DNA of 37,312 nt. Origin: an uncultured Elusimicrobia bacterium (GTDB lineage Bacteria; Elusimicrobiota; Endomicrobiia; Endomicrobiales; Endomicrobiaceae). The translations under genes and the position numbers were made by a program. Of this stretch, positions 16,337 through 28,000 are shown piece after piece. The stretch is taken from contig CAMVLN010000003.1 in the NCBI GenBank assembly GCA_947168325.1, positions 1 through 37,312 of the forward strand, written 5' to 3'. The notes below the pieces were generated by a model, which had not been told where the DNA came from, ran no database searches, and saw only the letters and a list, made by a program, of their open reading frames with translations. The stretch's first letter is position 1. Each line of letters starts with the position of its first letter.

Positions 16337-17497
16337 TTACTTGTTTAAAAAAAGTTTTGCTGTGTTTGCCAAAAATTTTGCCCCACCAACGAGAGCTTTT
16401 TCATCTAAATCAAATTTAGCATGATGCCAAGGATAAGAAGTAGCTTTATTTGAAGATGTACCTATATAAACAAAAGCACCTTTAATTTCTTTTAAATATT
16501 CTGCAAAATCTTCGCCACCCATAGAAGGATTTTGTAACATTTCAATATTTTTATTACCATAGCATTGTTTGGCACTTTCAAAACATAATTTTACAATACA
16601 ATCATCATTTATCAAGGGAATATTTAATATTTGATAATTTAATGTATATGTTATAGAATAACTTTTGCAAATACCTTGTAATCTTTTTATCATTTCTTTT
16701 TTAATAAGCTCTCTTGTTTTTACACTAAAAGTTCTAACAGTTCCTACAATTTTCACTTTATCTGCAATTATATTATATTGTTTGCCACCTTCAATTTTTC
16801 CAACACTAACTACAGCAGGTTCAACAGGGTTTATTACCCTTGAAACAATAGTTTGTAAAGACATTATAAACTCACATGCAGCAACAATAGAATCTTTTGA
16901 TAAATGAGGATAAGCTCCATGCCCTAGTAAACCTTTTATTTCTATAACAAACTCATCTACTCCTGCCATCATAGCACCATATTTCAATGCAATTTTTCCA
17001 GTTTTTAGCCAAGGACTTACATGAGCACCTATTATGCAATCAACCTTATTTTTAGATAAAACACCCTCTTTAATCATATATTTAGAACCACCAGCTGTTT
17101 CTTCATCTAACTGAAAAGTGAATTGAACTTTACCAGAAAATTCTTTTTTTTGTTTAGCTAAAATCATTGCTGCACCTAACAACATTGTTGTGTTTCCATC
17201 ATGCCCACAAGCATGCATTATGCCATCATTTTGTGATTTATAGGAATGATTATTTTCTTCCTGTATTGGCAAGGCATCTAAATCTGCCCTTAAAGCTATA
17301 GTTTTTTTATTATTAGAATTATTTTTTGCCCCTTCTAATATTCCAACAACTCCGGTTTTACATAATCTATATGTTTTTATTCCTAAATTGTTTAAATATT
17401 TTTCTACTAAGTTAGCTGTTTTAAATTCTTTATTACTAAGTTCAGGATTTTTATGAATAGTTCTTCTAATATTTTTTAATGTTTCAAATAAGTTCAT
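16337..17497 (-). CDS. M20-family amidohydrolase (N-acyl-amino-acid / hippurate hydrolase type)
   Basis: 386 aa; a zinc metallopeptidase-like amidohydrolase that removes acyl groups from amino acids or similar conjugates. It has RRTIHKNPELSNKEFKTA at the N-terminus, RADLDALPIQEE, the metal-binding HACGHDG, QLDEETAGGSKYMI, GAHVSP, a dimerisation domain with GLLGHGAYPH, and the final GGEDFAEY. This is the M20D subgroup (IAA-amino acid, hippurate and N-acetyldiaminopimelate deacetylase-like); which substrate cannot be told from sequence alone. GAGGT precedes the ATG. It follows nnrD by 67 bases on the same strand. Confidence 0.92.
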   Translation of the reverse strand: MNLFETLKNIRRTIHKNPELSNKEFKTANLVEKYLNNLGIKTYRLCKTGVVGILEGAKNNSNNKKTIALRADLDALPIQEENNHSYKSQNDGIMHACGHDGNTTMLLGAAMILAKQKKEFSGKVQFTFQLDEETAGGSKYMIKEGVLSKNKVDCIIGAHVSPWLKTGKIALKYGAMMAGVDEFVIEIKGLLGHGAYPHLSKDSIVAACEFIMSLQTIVSRVINPVEPAVVSVGKIEGGKQYNIIADKVKIVGTVRTFSVKTRELIKKEMIKRLQGICKSYSITYTLNYQILNIPLINDDCIVKLCFESAKQCYGNKNIEMLQNPSMGGEDFAEYLKEIKGAFVYIGTSSNKATSYPWHHAKFDLDEKALVGGAKFLANTAKLFLNK

Positions 17498-17564
17498 TTT
17501 TTACCTCAATATTAAAATTGATTAAATTTTCCAAACTTTAGTTAACTAAATAGCTTACAGCTAA

Positions 17565-18464
17565 TCAAAAAATGTTCAATTCTTTACCTTTTAATTTAGT
17601 AATTGTTTTTATTGCTTTATAAATATTGTTTATTATATCTGTTGCACACATACAAGTTTGAGTTTTTTCTTTGCTTGCAAAATCTCCTGCAAGGCCATGA
17701 ATATATACTGCAGTTGCAACTTTTAATAACAAATCTTTGTTATCATTACATACAAATGCCGATATAATTCCAGTTAAAACATCACCACTTCCAGCTGTTG
17801 CCATACCGGCATTTCCTGTATTATTTACATACAATTTTTTTCCATCGCTAACAACACTATTGTGGCCTTTTAATACACAAATTATATCATTATTTTTAGC
17901 AAAAAATTTAGTTATTTTTTGCCTATAAATTTTATTATCTTTATGTTTTATACCAGATATCCTTTCAAATTCTTTTGGATGAGGAGTAACTATTATTTTT
18001 GCTTTTGAATTTTTAAATTCTTTTATCACAGAATTGTTTTGAATATTTTCTAAAGAATTTAGCCCATCAGCATCTATAGTAACATAAATATTGAAATTTT
18101 TTATTATAGATAATATTAAATTTTTTAATGACAAACTTTTACCCATTCCACAACCAATGGCAACTGAAGATATATTTTTAACTTTTATAAAATTTAAAAT
18201 TTTATTTTGAGCAGATTTTGTGATATTTTGTTTCTTTTCTTCTAAAGGTAATAGCATAATTTCAGGTTTTATGTTAGCTGAAATTGCTGTATAAGCAGAT
18301 TTACCAAAGGCAACAGTAACAAGCCCTGCACCTGAAGTTATTGCAGAATTTGCACACATAAGTGCTGCACCAGGCATATTGTAAGAGCCAGCTATTACCA
18401 AAATATGCCCATAATTATTTTTATAACTATCTTCTTTTCTATTAAAAATATCTTTTATTTGCAC
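17565..18464 (-). CDS. nnrD: ADP/ATP-dependent NAD(P)H-hydrate dehydratase (NnrD domain only)
   Basis: Repairs hydrated NAD(P)H by ADP- or ATP-dependent dehydration. The 299-aa ribokinase-fold protein shows YGHILVIAGSYNMPGAALM, SAITSGAGLVTVA, TIDADGLNSL, IVTPHPKEFERI, VLKGHNSVV and the phosphate-binding AGSGDVLTGIISAF. Many bacteria fuse this to an NnrE epimerase, but here only the dehydratase half is present and no separate nnrE is in the window. The start is GTG with only a poor Shine-Dalgarno, so it is less certain than the rest. Confidence 0.93.
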   Translation of the reverse strand: MQIKDIFNRKEDSYKNNYGHILVIAGSYNMPGAALMCANSAITSGAGLVTVAFGKSAYTAISANIKPEIMLLPLEEKKQNITKSAQNKILNFIKVKNISSVAIGCGMGKSLSLKNLILSIIKNFNIYVTIDADGLNSLENIQNNSVIKEFKNSKAKIIVTPHPKEFERISGIKHKDNKIYRQKITKFFAKNNDIICVLKGHNSVVSDGKKLYVNNTGNAGMATAGSGDVLTGIISAFVCNDNKDLLLKVATAVYIHGLAGDFASKEKTQTCMCATDIINNIYKAIKTITKLKGKELNIF

Positions 18465-18755
18465 AAAAATTTAGTCCGTATCTCATTATTAGATATAAAT
18501 AAATTTCAGTAAAGCAAACTAAAAACTTTAACTATTATATCTATTATAACTTCTATCTTGTAGATTATATATTATATTTGCTAATCTTTAAATCATAAAA
18601 TTTTAAAAATTTAAAATTACTATTTTTTAGTAAAATGCAATATGAAAATACAATTAATAATAAGGAATTTTTATTTTTTTTATAGATTCCCGATAGAGAC
18701 TTTTGGCAATAACAAAAAATAAAAACTTTAGATAATAACAAATACAGCAACGACT
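18465..18755. other. Gene-free AT-rich spacer upstream of nnrD
   Basis: No convincing coding region, RNA gene or clear promoter is seen. It contains an AT-only palindrome near 18596-18620 and a short degenerate copy of the repeat palindrome (GATTCCCGAT.. at about 18686). The 61-codon track ORF here has no ribosome-binding site and no recognisable motif. Confidence 0.6.
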
Positions 18756-18992
18756 GGATTGCTTCGCTTTCGCTCGTAATGACGACAACGGCAAAAAAAA
18801 GGATGTTTATTGTTTGATAGATTCCCGCTCAACTGCTTTGCGGGAATGACAACAACAATGGATTGCTTCGCTTTCGCTCGCAATGACGACAACGGCAAAA
18901 AAAAGGATGTTTATTGTTTGATAGATTCCCGCTCAACTGCTTTGCGGGAATGACAACAACAATGGATTGCTTCGCTCTGCTCGCAATGACGG
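18756..18992. repeat. Tandem 104-bp palindromic intergenic repeats (2.3 copies)
   Basis: Units begin with GGATTGCTTCGC at 18756, 18860 and 18964, exactly 104 bases apart; the third stops after about 29 bases. The first two are almost identical (one base differs near the start). Each unit holds the palindrome ATTCCCGC..GCGGGAAT and a partly self-complementary TTGCTTCGCTTTCGCTCGCAA. This resembles the widespread bacterial intergenic repeats whose spurious translation gives 'CERSEAI..VIPAKAGI'. Its base composition is clearly richer in G+C than the surroundings, suggesting a mobile, REP/MITE-like origin. Confidence 0.85.
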
Positions 18993-19002
18993 CTGTTTTA
19001 AT

Positions 19003-19050
19003 AAAAAACGGCAATTTATAATCTATGTATTTTATAAATTGCCGTTTTTT
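19003..19050. terminator. Strong bidirectional intrinsic terminator after the giant gene
   Basis: AAAAAACGGCAATTTATAA (19003-19021) pairs perfectly over 19 bases with TTATAAATTGCCGTTTTTT (19032-19050) around a 10-base loop. Six T residues end either strand's transcript. It begins 19 bases after the stop of the giant ORF. Confidence 0.85.
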
Positions 19051-19068
19051 TCTTTTTATTCCTTTCTA

Positions 19069-22000
19069 CTATGCTGCACTCAAAGTCGCTCTCATTCCTT
19101 TTAGTACATCCACTGTCATTTGTGACATCTTGTTTACTGGTTTTATATTATCTTCTAACAATACCTTTATATTTTCAAAATCACTTTCTGCTACACTACC
19201 AATAAATAACATATCTGTCTTGTTCCACTGCTGTGCAATCTCTTGTGATACCTTACCTTCCAAAACTTCTTTTACCATATCTGCCAGTGTTGTTGTTTTA
19301 ACTTTGCCTATTTCTACTTTTTGTATCGCTTCACTTATATCTTCTACACTATATCCGTTTACTAGTGCCCTTATTATCCTATACACTATTTGTTTCTTTA
19401 CCTCTATATTCATTGTTGCCATATCTACTGGTTCTTTATAAAATCTTCCTATATTCTTTTCTACATATGCTACTAAACTTCCTATCACATATTGCCTTAG
19501 TGCTACTACTTTATCTTCCCCTTCTATTCCTTTATCTTCCATTATTGCTCTTATCTTTAATTCAAACTCCGGTGTCAAAATCTTTTCTAGTTTCCCTATT
19601 TCATACTCTTCCTTAATTGTTTTTATGCTCATATTATTATCACTCAAAAGTCCTTTTAATGTGTTTACTACTTCTTCCGGTGATACTTCCCCTTTATAAC
19701 TTCCCTTTGAAAAGATTTCTTCATACCCTATTTCATATCCTTCACTAAAACTTATTGTCGCTATATCTTTCTTAAATAATTTTCCAAAACTATTTCCTAC
19801 TACTGCTTTCCCTACTGATATCATTGTCTTTGTAGCTTTTGCTCCTTTCCCAAATATCTTTTCTACTAGCTCTGTTACTTTCTTAAAATTATCTTCTTCA
19901 TCACTTTCTAAGTATAAGCTAATCCTCCCTTGTGTTGCTAACTCTTTTATCTGTTTAATCATTGCTTCGTTATCTTCTTTTATTTCTTTTGCTTCTACTA
20001 CAAATATTACTTTGTTTTTAAATTCACTATCTATTCTAGCTATGTTTCCTATATTGCTTTTCCCTATCTTATACGATATTTCTTTGCCACTTTCCTTTAT
20101 TAATTCTATTACTTTATAATCTATACCTTCTTCTAATAACCTAAAACCATTCACTTTTTTATTCCCTATATATCTTTTTATCTCTTCTTTTGTAGTATCT
20201 TTACTTATACCTATTACCGGATGTAATCCTGCTTCGCTTATCTCGTTTATCTGCCATTTTGTAAACTTATTTATATCGCCTTTTTTCAATACCACTTTGC
20301 TTACTCCGGCTCTTCTTAACAATTTACATTCTCTCTTTATATCTTTCTCTCTCATCCTTTCAAAAACAGCTAACTCGGCATCTTTTAACCCTACATTCGT
20401 ATTTGCTGTTACTACTTCTGCTAGCATATCTTCTATCTCTTCGTCTGTATATTTTAATGCTTTCAACTCTTCTTTATTCTTCCTTCTTATCTTTTTAAAT
20501 TCAAATTTATTTGCATCATATTCCCCACCTGAAATTTCTTTCAGATTCTCTCTTATTACTTCATCTATTTGCAACCTATCCATCAACAAACTTGTTAATA
20601 CCTTTAATATTTTCTCTTCTGTTTTTTCTTTCCATTCTTTCCTAACTATTTCTTCATATGTTTTTTTAGATGTACCTATGAACCTAAATGCTATCTCTTT
20701 TTTCTCAACATCGTACCATGCACTTGCTTTTATTTGAACCATTTTCCCTTTGCTATCTCTTATTGTATTCCCCTGTGCATCTTTTAATATCATAACAGGT
20801 ATTGGACATATCTTTTTATATCTTTGTTGACTTGGATATTCTTCTTTACTATATAAAGTTGTTGGAATATTTTTTTCGTATTTAGTATTTCGTACTTCTG
20901 CCCCTTTGATTTTATCCATTTCTTTTTCGTCCATTACTGTTCCTATTTTGCTCAAATCGCTTGTACATAACATTATAATTCGTCCATTTTCAACAGCATT
21001 GTCTTTTAAATATTTTATAAAATCTTCGCTTGTATATTTTTTGTTTCCTTCATTTTGATCGTACACAATATACTCATATACTTCAGGCATTTTTAAAATG
21101 CTTTTCTTTGGGTTCTTGTTTTTAGTGTTGTTGTATTCTTTTTTTATATATGCATTTTCTGCATAACCATACGAATTGCTGCCTTTTTTTCGTTTTTCTA
21201 TTGTTACAAAATGTGACTGATTTCGGTTTGCTAATACATTTTTTGGTAAATATAATATTGCTGTGTCAGCTTCTTTCATTTTTGTAATCATTTTGTCAAT
21301 ATTATTAGAATCAATTTTGTATACATTTACTTCTGCTTTATTTTTCTTTCTGTTTTTGTTAATTATATCTCTTATTACTTTCATACTTGTAAACTTAATA
21401 TCACTATCGTCTATTGACAATTGTTCTTTTTTGTTAAACACTCCTTTAGCTATCAATTTATACAATATCAGTAATGCAACTTCTTCAATTGTCTTATTTT
21501 GTATTACTTTTTTTATTGCATATGTTGCACAATTAATTATATCTTTTATATCATGTTGCTCTATAATAAAAAATTTATATAATATTTTTATTATTGAGTC
21601 TTTATCGCCACCACTACTTTCTATTGCTTTTGCTAAATGCTGCTTTGCAGATGAATCATATGGGCTTAATTCGGCTAATATTTGATCATACTTACTAGCA
21701 GCAATATTTTGACTATTTACCATATTTTGTTTGTAAATCGTGCCATATTTATCATTATTTACTAAATTTATTAAATTTAAATTATTATTTCCGATTGCTG
21801 CTTCTACCTTTATAAGATAAACAATAACGAAAAAGTTGTTAGAAAGTGGTCGGTTATGTTTATCTTTGATTTCGTATGAATGGACATCACTTGTTTTGTT
21901 ATAGTGAAAAGCTGGGTATTCGGAGTCAGAGTAGGAGTATCCTGCTGTAACAAGAATGTTTTTAATATCTTCTTGATATTTTTGTAATATCTTTTCAATT

Positions 22001-25000
22001 TTTGTAATATCTGTATCACCAACTTTTTTATCGTTATATTGTGATAATTCGGCCTGCACTTTATTAAACCTTTTTTTTAGTAATATTTGAAGACCAGTTA
22101 TTTTTTGTCTGTCACCTTGTCCCACATGAAAATAATGTTGTTTAACTTCATAACCAAATTTAAATTTTTCTTTATCAGTTTTGGGGGTGGTATAAACAGT
22201 CTCCCTCAGGTACTCAAACTTTTTTGTTTTTATGGGTTTAGTAATAAGCTTATATTTTGGTTTTAAGAATTTAATGCTGCCAAAAGAGGATATTCCATTA
22301 AGTTCTTTAAAGTCTTGGGGAATTTGTTTATCAAACAAATATTTGGCATAAGTATCTAAATCGTCTATTCGTAAAAACAAATAAGTTTTATTTTCTTCGT
22401 TAATAATACCACCAAAATTACTAATATCTTGTTTTATTTGTCCTTTTGTGTTTGATATGTCTTTCATTTTAAGATTGTTGTAGTTAGCGTTAAGATAATC
22501 TACTACTTCACTAAAAAATTGTTCTCTTTTGTCTATATCAAATGCAAATTCCATACTCCAAGAACCATTTGTGTTCGTAAAAGTAATGTTGCCGTATGTT
22601 ACTATAATAGGTTGTGTTCCATTTTTTAAAGTTATAAATATCTTCATATCAATATTGTTTTTATAATTACTAACCGATTTGTTATAACTAATAACCCATG
22701 CTTGATAGTGTGATTCATATTGTTTTAAAAAATCTTTTTGAAAATAGGTATCAAAAATTTTTTCGTTAAAAGTGTTCCCCATTTCTTTTGCAAGGTGGTC
22801 TTTTAAGTTGTTCAAAACTAAATTAGAACCATTATCTTCATTACCATTAAAGCCATATATTGATGTGAAAAGTGAAACGTCTACTGGATTTTTTCTCAGA
22901 TATTCATTAGCAAGGTCTGTCATTTTACCATAATTATAGGTTAACTTAAAAATATCTTCTCCGGTAATCTCTTTTTCGAATACTACATTGTTGGATTCTT
23001 TTTTTATTTCAAATACTATTTGAGGAACTTGAACTTGTAAGTTTTTATTATTAGGATTAGTATTAATAATATTAGTAATATTAGTAATATTAGTAATATA
23101 GTCTTCTAATAGCTGGTTCAATGTAGCAACAACTCCAGGATTATCGCTCAATAACAGAAGATTTTTATTATTTCCGAATTTTTTGTCGTATTCTTTATAT
23201 TTTTCTTCATATTTTTTAACAATATCTTCTTTATAGTTTCTAAATTGTTTTTCTAATGTTTGTTTTATTGTTTGTTCTGTGTAGCTTGTTCGTTTAATTT
23301 CTCTAACAAAATTGTTACATAGTGTTTTCATTTCCATATTTAACTCTGCTATGTTAAAACTTTCATAATAATTATCATTATCCGTAATAACAACTTCTTC
23401 TATTTTAGTTTCACAACCAACTTTATAATTAACTTTTTTTTCAACTTCTTTTTCAACTTCTTTTTCTTTATTTATGAACTTGAATTGTATTTTGTCATTT
23501 TCTTTAAGATCTTTTAGATTTAGTTCTTTCAACTTTTTTAACAATGCACTTACTATTATTTGTTCTATATCTTTGCTATTTTTTAATACAGATGAAAAAA
23601 CAAATTCTTGTAATATAACATTATAAGCTTCAGTGCTATCTTTTTCTTCTATTTTTTTCATTAACTTTTTGATTTCTTTTACTGTCTTTATGTTTCCTTT
23701 TGCAAAAGCTTTATTAACTTTGTCAAAAATACCATCGTCTATATGTTCTTCAAGTTGAATGTTTCTTATATAAGTTTGGCCATTGCTATATTGTAATTTC
23801 TGCGGCAACGGCATTTCTCCATTTGTAAATATTAAATAAAATCTAAACATTTTAATTTTATTCCAACTGTTTTCATTAAGTTTTTTGGATTTTACAGCTT
23901 TTTGAAAAGCAGAATTTTCTTGAAAATGTTTTTTATATTTGCCTTCACTAAGTATTAAATTGTTTTTATAATTTTTCAAAAGTTCTTGTTTTAAAATTTC
24001 AAATGATGAATCACTGAGTTGTTCTCGTGTCACACCATGCATATTATTATAAATGAATTCTTTAAAATCGTCCCCAAAAATAACCTCTTCTAAATATTTT
24101 CCAACATTGTTTCCACTATATTTTTTCTTATACTTGTTGTATACTTTTCCTTCTTTGTTTTTATGTATTGTTATAAAATGACCACTATCGTCTTTGTCTT
24201 TGTTCCAATTTTTGTCTTTTTCCCAACGATATTCCTGAAAATAACCATCTGTGAATAAGTTTCCGGTTCCGAAGCTTCCTTGCAACCAAAGATTAACAAG
24301 GGCTATCACTTTATCATCATAATTGTAGGTCAATTTAATTTCATCTATCCAACGCAAAGATATCTCTTCTGTTTGAGGTTGAGGTTGTGGTTCAGGTTTT
24401 GGTTTTTCTATAATAGGTTGTTGAGGATTTTTAAACAATAGTTTAATTCCTTTCAAATATTTTTTCCGGTGTTTGATTTTTTCTTCTATAGATAAGTCTT
24501 TAGTATCCATATACAATAAACCAAAACCTGCACAATATTCTTCTATTTCTTCACCTTTGTTGAAAGGATTTAGAATGTTTTCAATGTTTTTGTCAAATTC
24601 TTGTTTAAATGAAGCAACTTCTTTTTTATCATATTGTCTTTCTAAGTCGGAGAAAATTTTTTCTTTTTTGCTGCTGTTTTTTGCTAACATAAATTGATCT
24701 TGTTTCGAATCATATTCTATGTCAAAATAATTGGATTCTTTGTCATTCCAATCATTCCAATAGTTAACCAAGTTTTCATCAAAGACTTTTGTAAGTTTTT
24801 TTGTTTTTGTAGAGATAATACCTTTACCTATACAAGATATCTTATAAATGTCAATAGTTTTGTTTGCATTGTTCAACGACGAACTGTTCAAAGAATTGTT
24901 CAAACTGTTAGTAATTTCTGTAAAATTATTCTTTATTTTTTGTTTAATATCTTCAAGAGCTTTACTTTCGACAAAGTTGTTCCAACACTCTTTTATCCAG

Positions 25001-28000
25001 GCTTCTTTTGTCATCATATTTCCGGTCAACAAACCCGTAACCCAATAGTTAGCGAATTCTATTGGTATGTTTTTTTTCGATAATCTTCGTTCCAACTCTT
25101 GTTTTAGTTCTTTTTCAATATATTGTTCAAAATTTTGTTCAAAGTTGTTCAATAGTTCTGTTATCTTTTCTTTGTCTGATTTGTTTTTTTCCAACTCTTT
25201 AAGTAAATCTTTATATTTTTCTTCTATTATACTATTAAGTTCTTCAATGAAATACTTACTATGATATCCATTAATCTGTATTGTTTCATCAACAAGTTTA
25301 AACTCAAATTGTTGTTTTGGTATTTCTTGTTTCTCTGGTTCTGGTTCTTGCTGTTTTTCCTGTTTCTTCGGTTCACCATTTTTGATGTTTATTCTTATCT
25401 TTATATTTTCAAATTTTACATGTGTTAAGTTGCTTTTTTGTAATTTTGTGTTTATGGCAACTTCTTTTGTTTTAAATTGGTCTCGTGCTCCTTTTTCATA
25501 AAAATTTTTCAATGGTTCTGTAACTGAATATTTACTATAAAAACCGTCTATTTTTTGGTTTGTTAACTCTTTTTCAACTGATTTATAAAAATCTGATAAT
25601 TTACTTGCTTCAACTGATTTTGAAAAAAATAGTTTTTTAATTTGCTCAAATGCTTTGCCTTTAACATGTCTTTCAAGTTGAAGGTCCATGTCCACTGTAA
25701 TAACAGGTTTTATAACAAATTTTATTTTAGGTAAAGACAAGTGTTTAATAGTATTACCTTTTTCACTTCCTTCACTTTTTGTTATTGTATATTGATAATA
25801 TTGAAAATTTTTAAACACTTTTAGTTCTTTTTCAACATTTGTGACGATTTCTTGTTTTATTTCTTTGCTTATTTGTAAATTTGAACACATATCTATCATT
25901 TCTTTTTCATATTTTTTGATACTGTTTTTTTCTAATAACGTAAAATCATCCAAATTATAACTTTCCAATTTTTGTTGTTTTGTGAAATCACTGTAATATT
26001 GTTCTATTTTTGAATTAACATTTTCAATAACATTTGTAATATTATTAATATATTGTTCTGTAAAGTTTTCTTCTAAAGATATAGGAAGGGAAACTGTTTT
26101 TACTTTTTGTCCAAATTCTAGTTTGAAGTTTGGTTTTTTTTCTTGTACTTCTGGTACTTTTAATTCTTCTGGTCCTTCTTGTCCATTTTCAAAAGATATC
26201 TTCACAACAACATTATTTTCATCAACAGACGAATCGTTTCCGGCGCGTAACGAATCATATTTGTTTTTTACATCTTTTTCTAAAAAATCAATAAAATCTT
26301 TAAGGTCTACTTTATCTACTTTTTTTATTATCAATTGTTCAATAGACTCTTCGTTGCTTATGTTGCTTTCGCTTTCTTCGCTTTCTTCGCTTTCTCCGCT
26401 TTTTTCGCTTTCTCCGCTTTTTTCGCTTTCTCCGCTTTTTTCTTTTTTGGATTTTTGTAGTTGGTTTAGTTGGTCTATTAGTTGGTCTCTTAGTTGTTCT
26501 ATTTGAATATATAATATATCTGTGTTTTTAAACTTTTTATTTAATTCTGATATAAATTTGTCACCATATTTTTGTTTAAAAGGATACTTCAAACTAATTT
26601 CTTTATTTTCTCCATTTTCAACTTGGAGATAACATAGTTCTTCTTTGTTTACTTCGTATTCTTTCATCGATTTTAAAGCTTTTTCTAAATCTTTTTCAAG
26701 GAGGTCTTCGTTGTATTTTTCGCCTTTTAAATATTTTTTTAGTTTTTCGAAGAGGTTTTTTTCTTCTTCTTCTTGTCCTTTTAATAACAACTCCATTTTA
26801 TTTTCTTCAAAATATTTATTAACATTGTCTATAAGTTTGTCCGGATATTTATGGTTAAGTTTTGTTGGAAAAGGTTTTAAAATCATAGAACTTAAATCAT
26901 CTATTATTCTTTTCAAATATTCCAATCTTATTCTTGCTAGAAATCTTTGTTCGGTTTGGTTAACACCAGCATAAATATTGTCTTTATTATTTTTAGCCAT
27001 CATGTCTTGATTAATCTGAGTAAGAACTTGTGTATGTGCTCTTTTTATAAGGTTAAATAACTCCATTAATTTAGCTTCGTTAAATATTTTCATTAAATCT
27101 ACTATTGTATAGTCTTTTTGCAAAAAATGTTCAAAAAGGGTTAACAATATATATGTATAATTTGCACCTTTCTCTTTATCGAGAGGGTAATGAGAGTCAA
27201 GTAGAGCTTTACTAAAGTTTTTGTTATTTAGAGACAGAATGTTATTTATAAAGTAATCTTGTATCTTGCTTATTATATTACCTTCTTTCTCTTTATCTTT
27301 TTTGTTAAATTCTTGTTCAATAAAATTTTCTAAAAATTTAAAATCACCGTTATATTTTTTCAAATCTTGTGCACGAAAAGATTGTTTTAATAATGCTTTT
27401 CTATCTTTTATAAACAGTGCTATGTCTTTTTTGTCAATGTTCAGATTTGTTAATTCGTCTTCTAATTTTTTCAACTCTTCTTCTATCTTTATTTTCATAG
27501 TAAGAAACAGAATAAGTCTGTTTCTTCTTCTATGTAGCTTCTCTTTATCGGTTTCATTAGTTTTGTCTATTTCGTCTAACATGTAAATAACAAGATCTTG
27601 TTCACCTATTAAACCTTCGTCATACATCTCATATTTGTTTTTTCTTTTGTTTTTAAACATTTGTGAATATTGACTATAAGCAGACTTCATAGCATCAACG
27701 GTATAAGATTGAGTTCCTATAGTTGTGTCAAGTTTTTTATTTTTAAATTGGCTGGTAAGAAGTTCATTATAGCTGGCCGTTGTGATTTTTTGTTCTTGTT
27801 TTATTTTTTCTATTCTATATTCAATAGCTTTTTTTATTTTATCTTTATCTTTATCTTTATTAACTACATTAATCTTTTTAAAAAAACTATTAATATCTTT
27901 TATATCGTTTTCTTTTTCATTAAAAAATTTATCAATTTTAAGTATATTCTCATATTCTTTATATTTAGTTTCATCTTGTTCATTTTCTTGTTTATTTTTT

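Noticed and set aside
18756-18992. Possible CRISPR array
   Set aside because: Only two full units, 104 bases long and contiguous, without spacers or nearby cas genes.
18829-19014. 61-aa minus-strand ORF in the repeats
   Set aside because: It is the well-known spurious translation of palindromic intergenic repeats (RHCERKRSN.., VVIPAKQ..).
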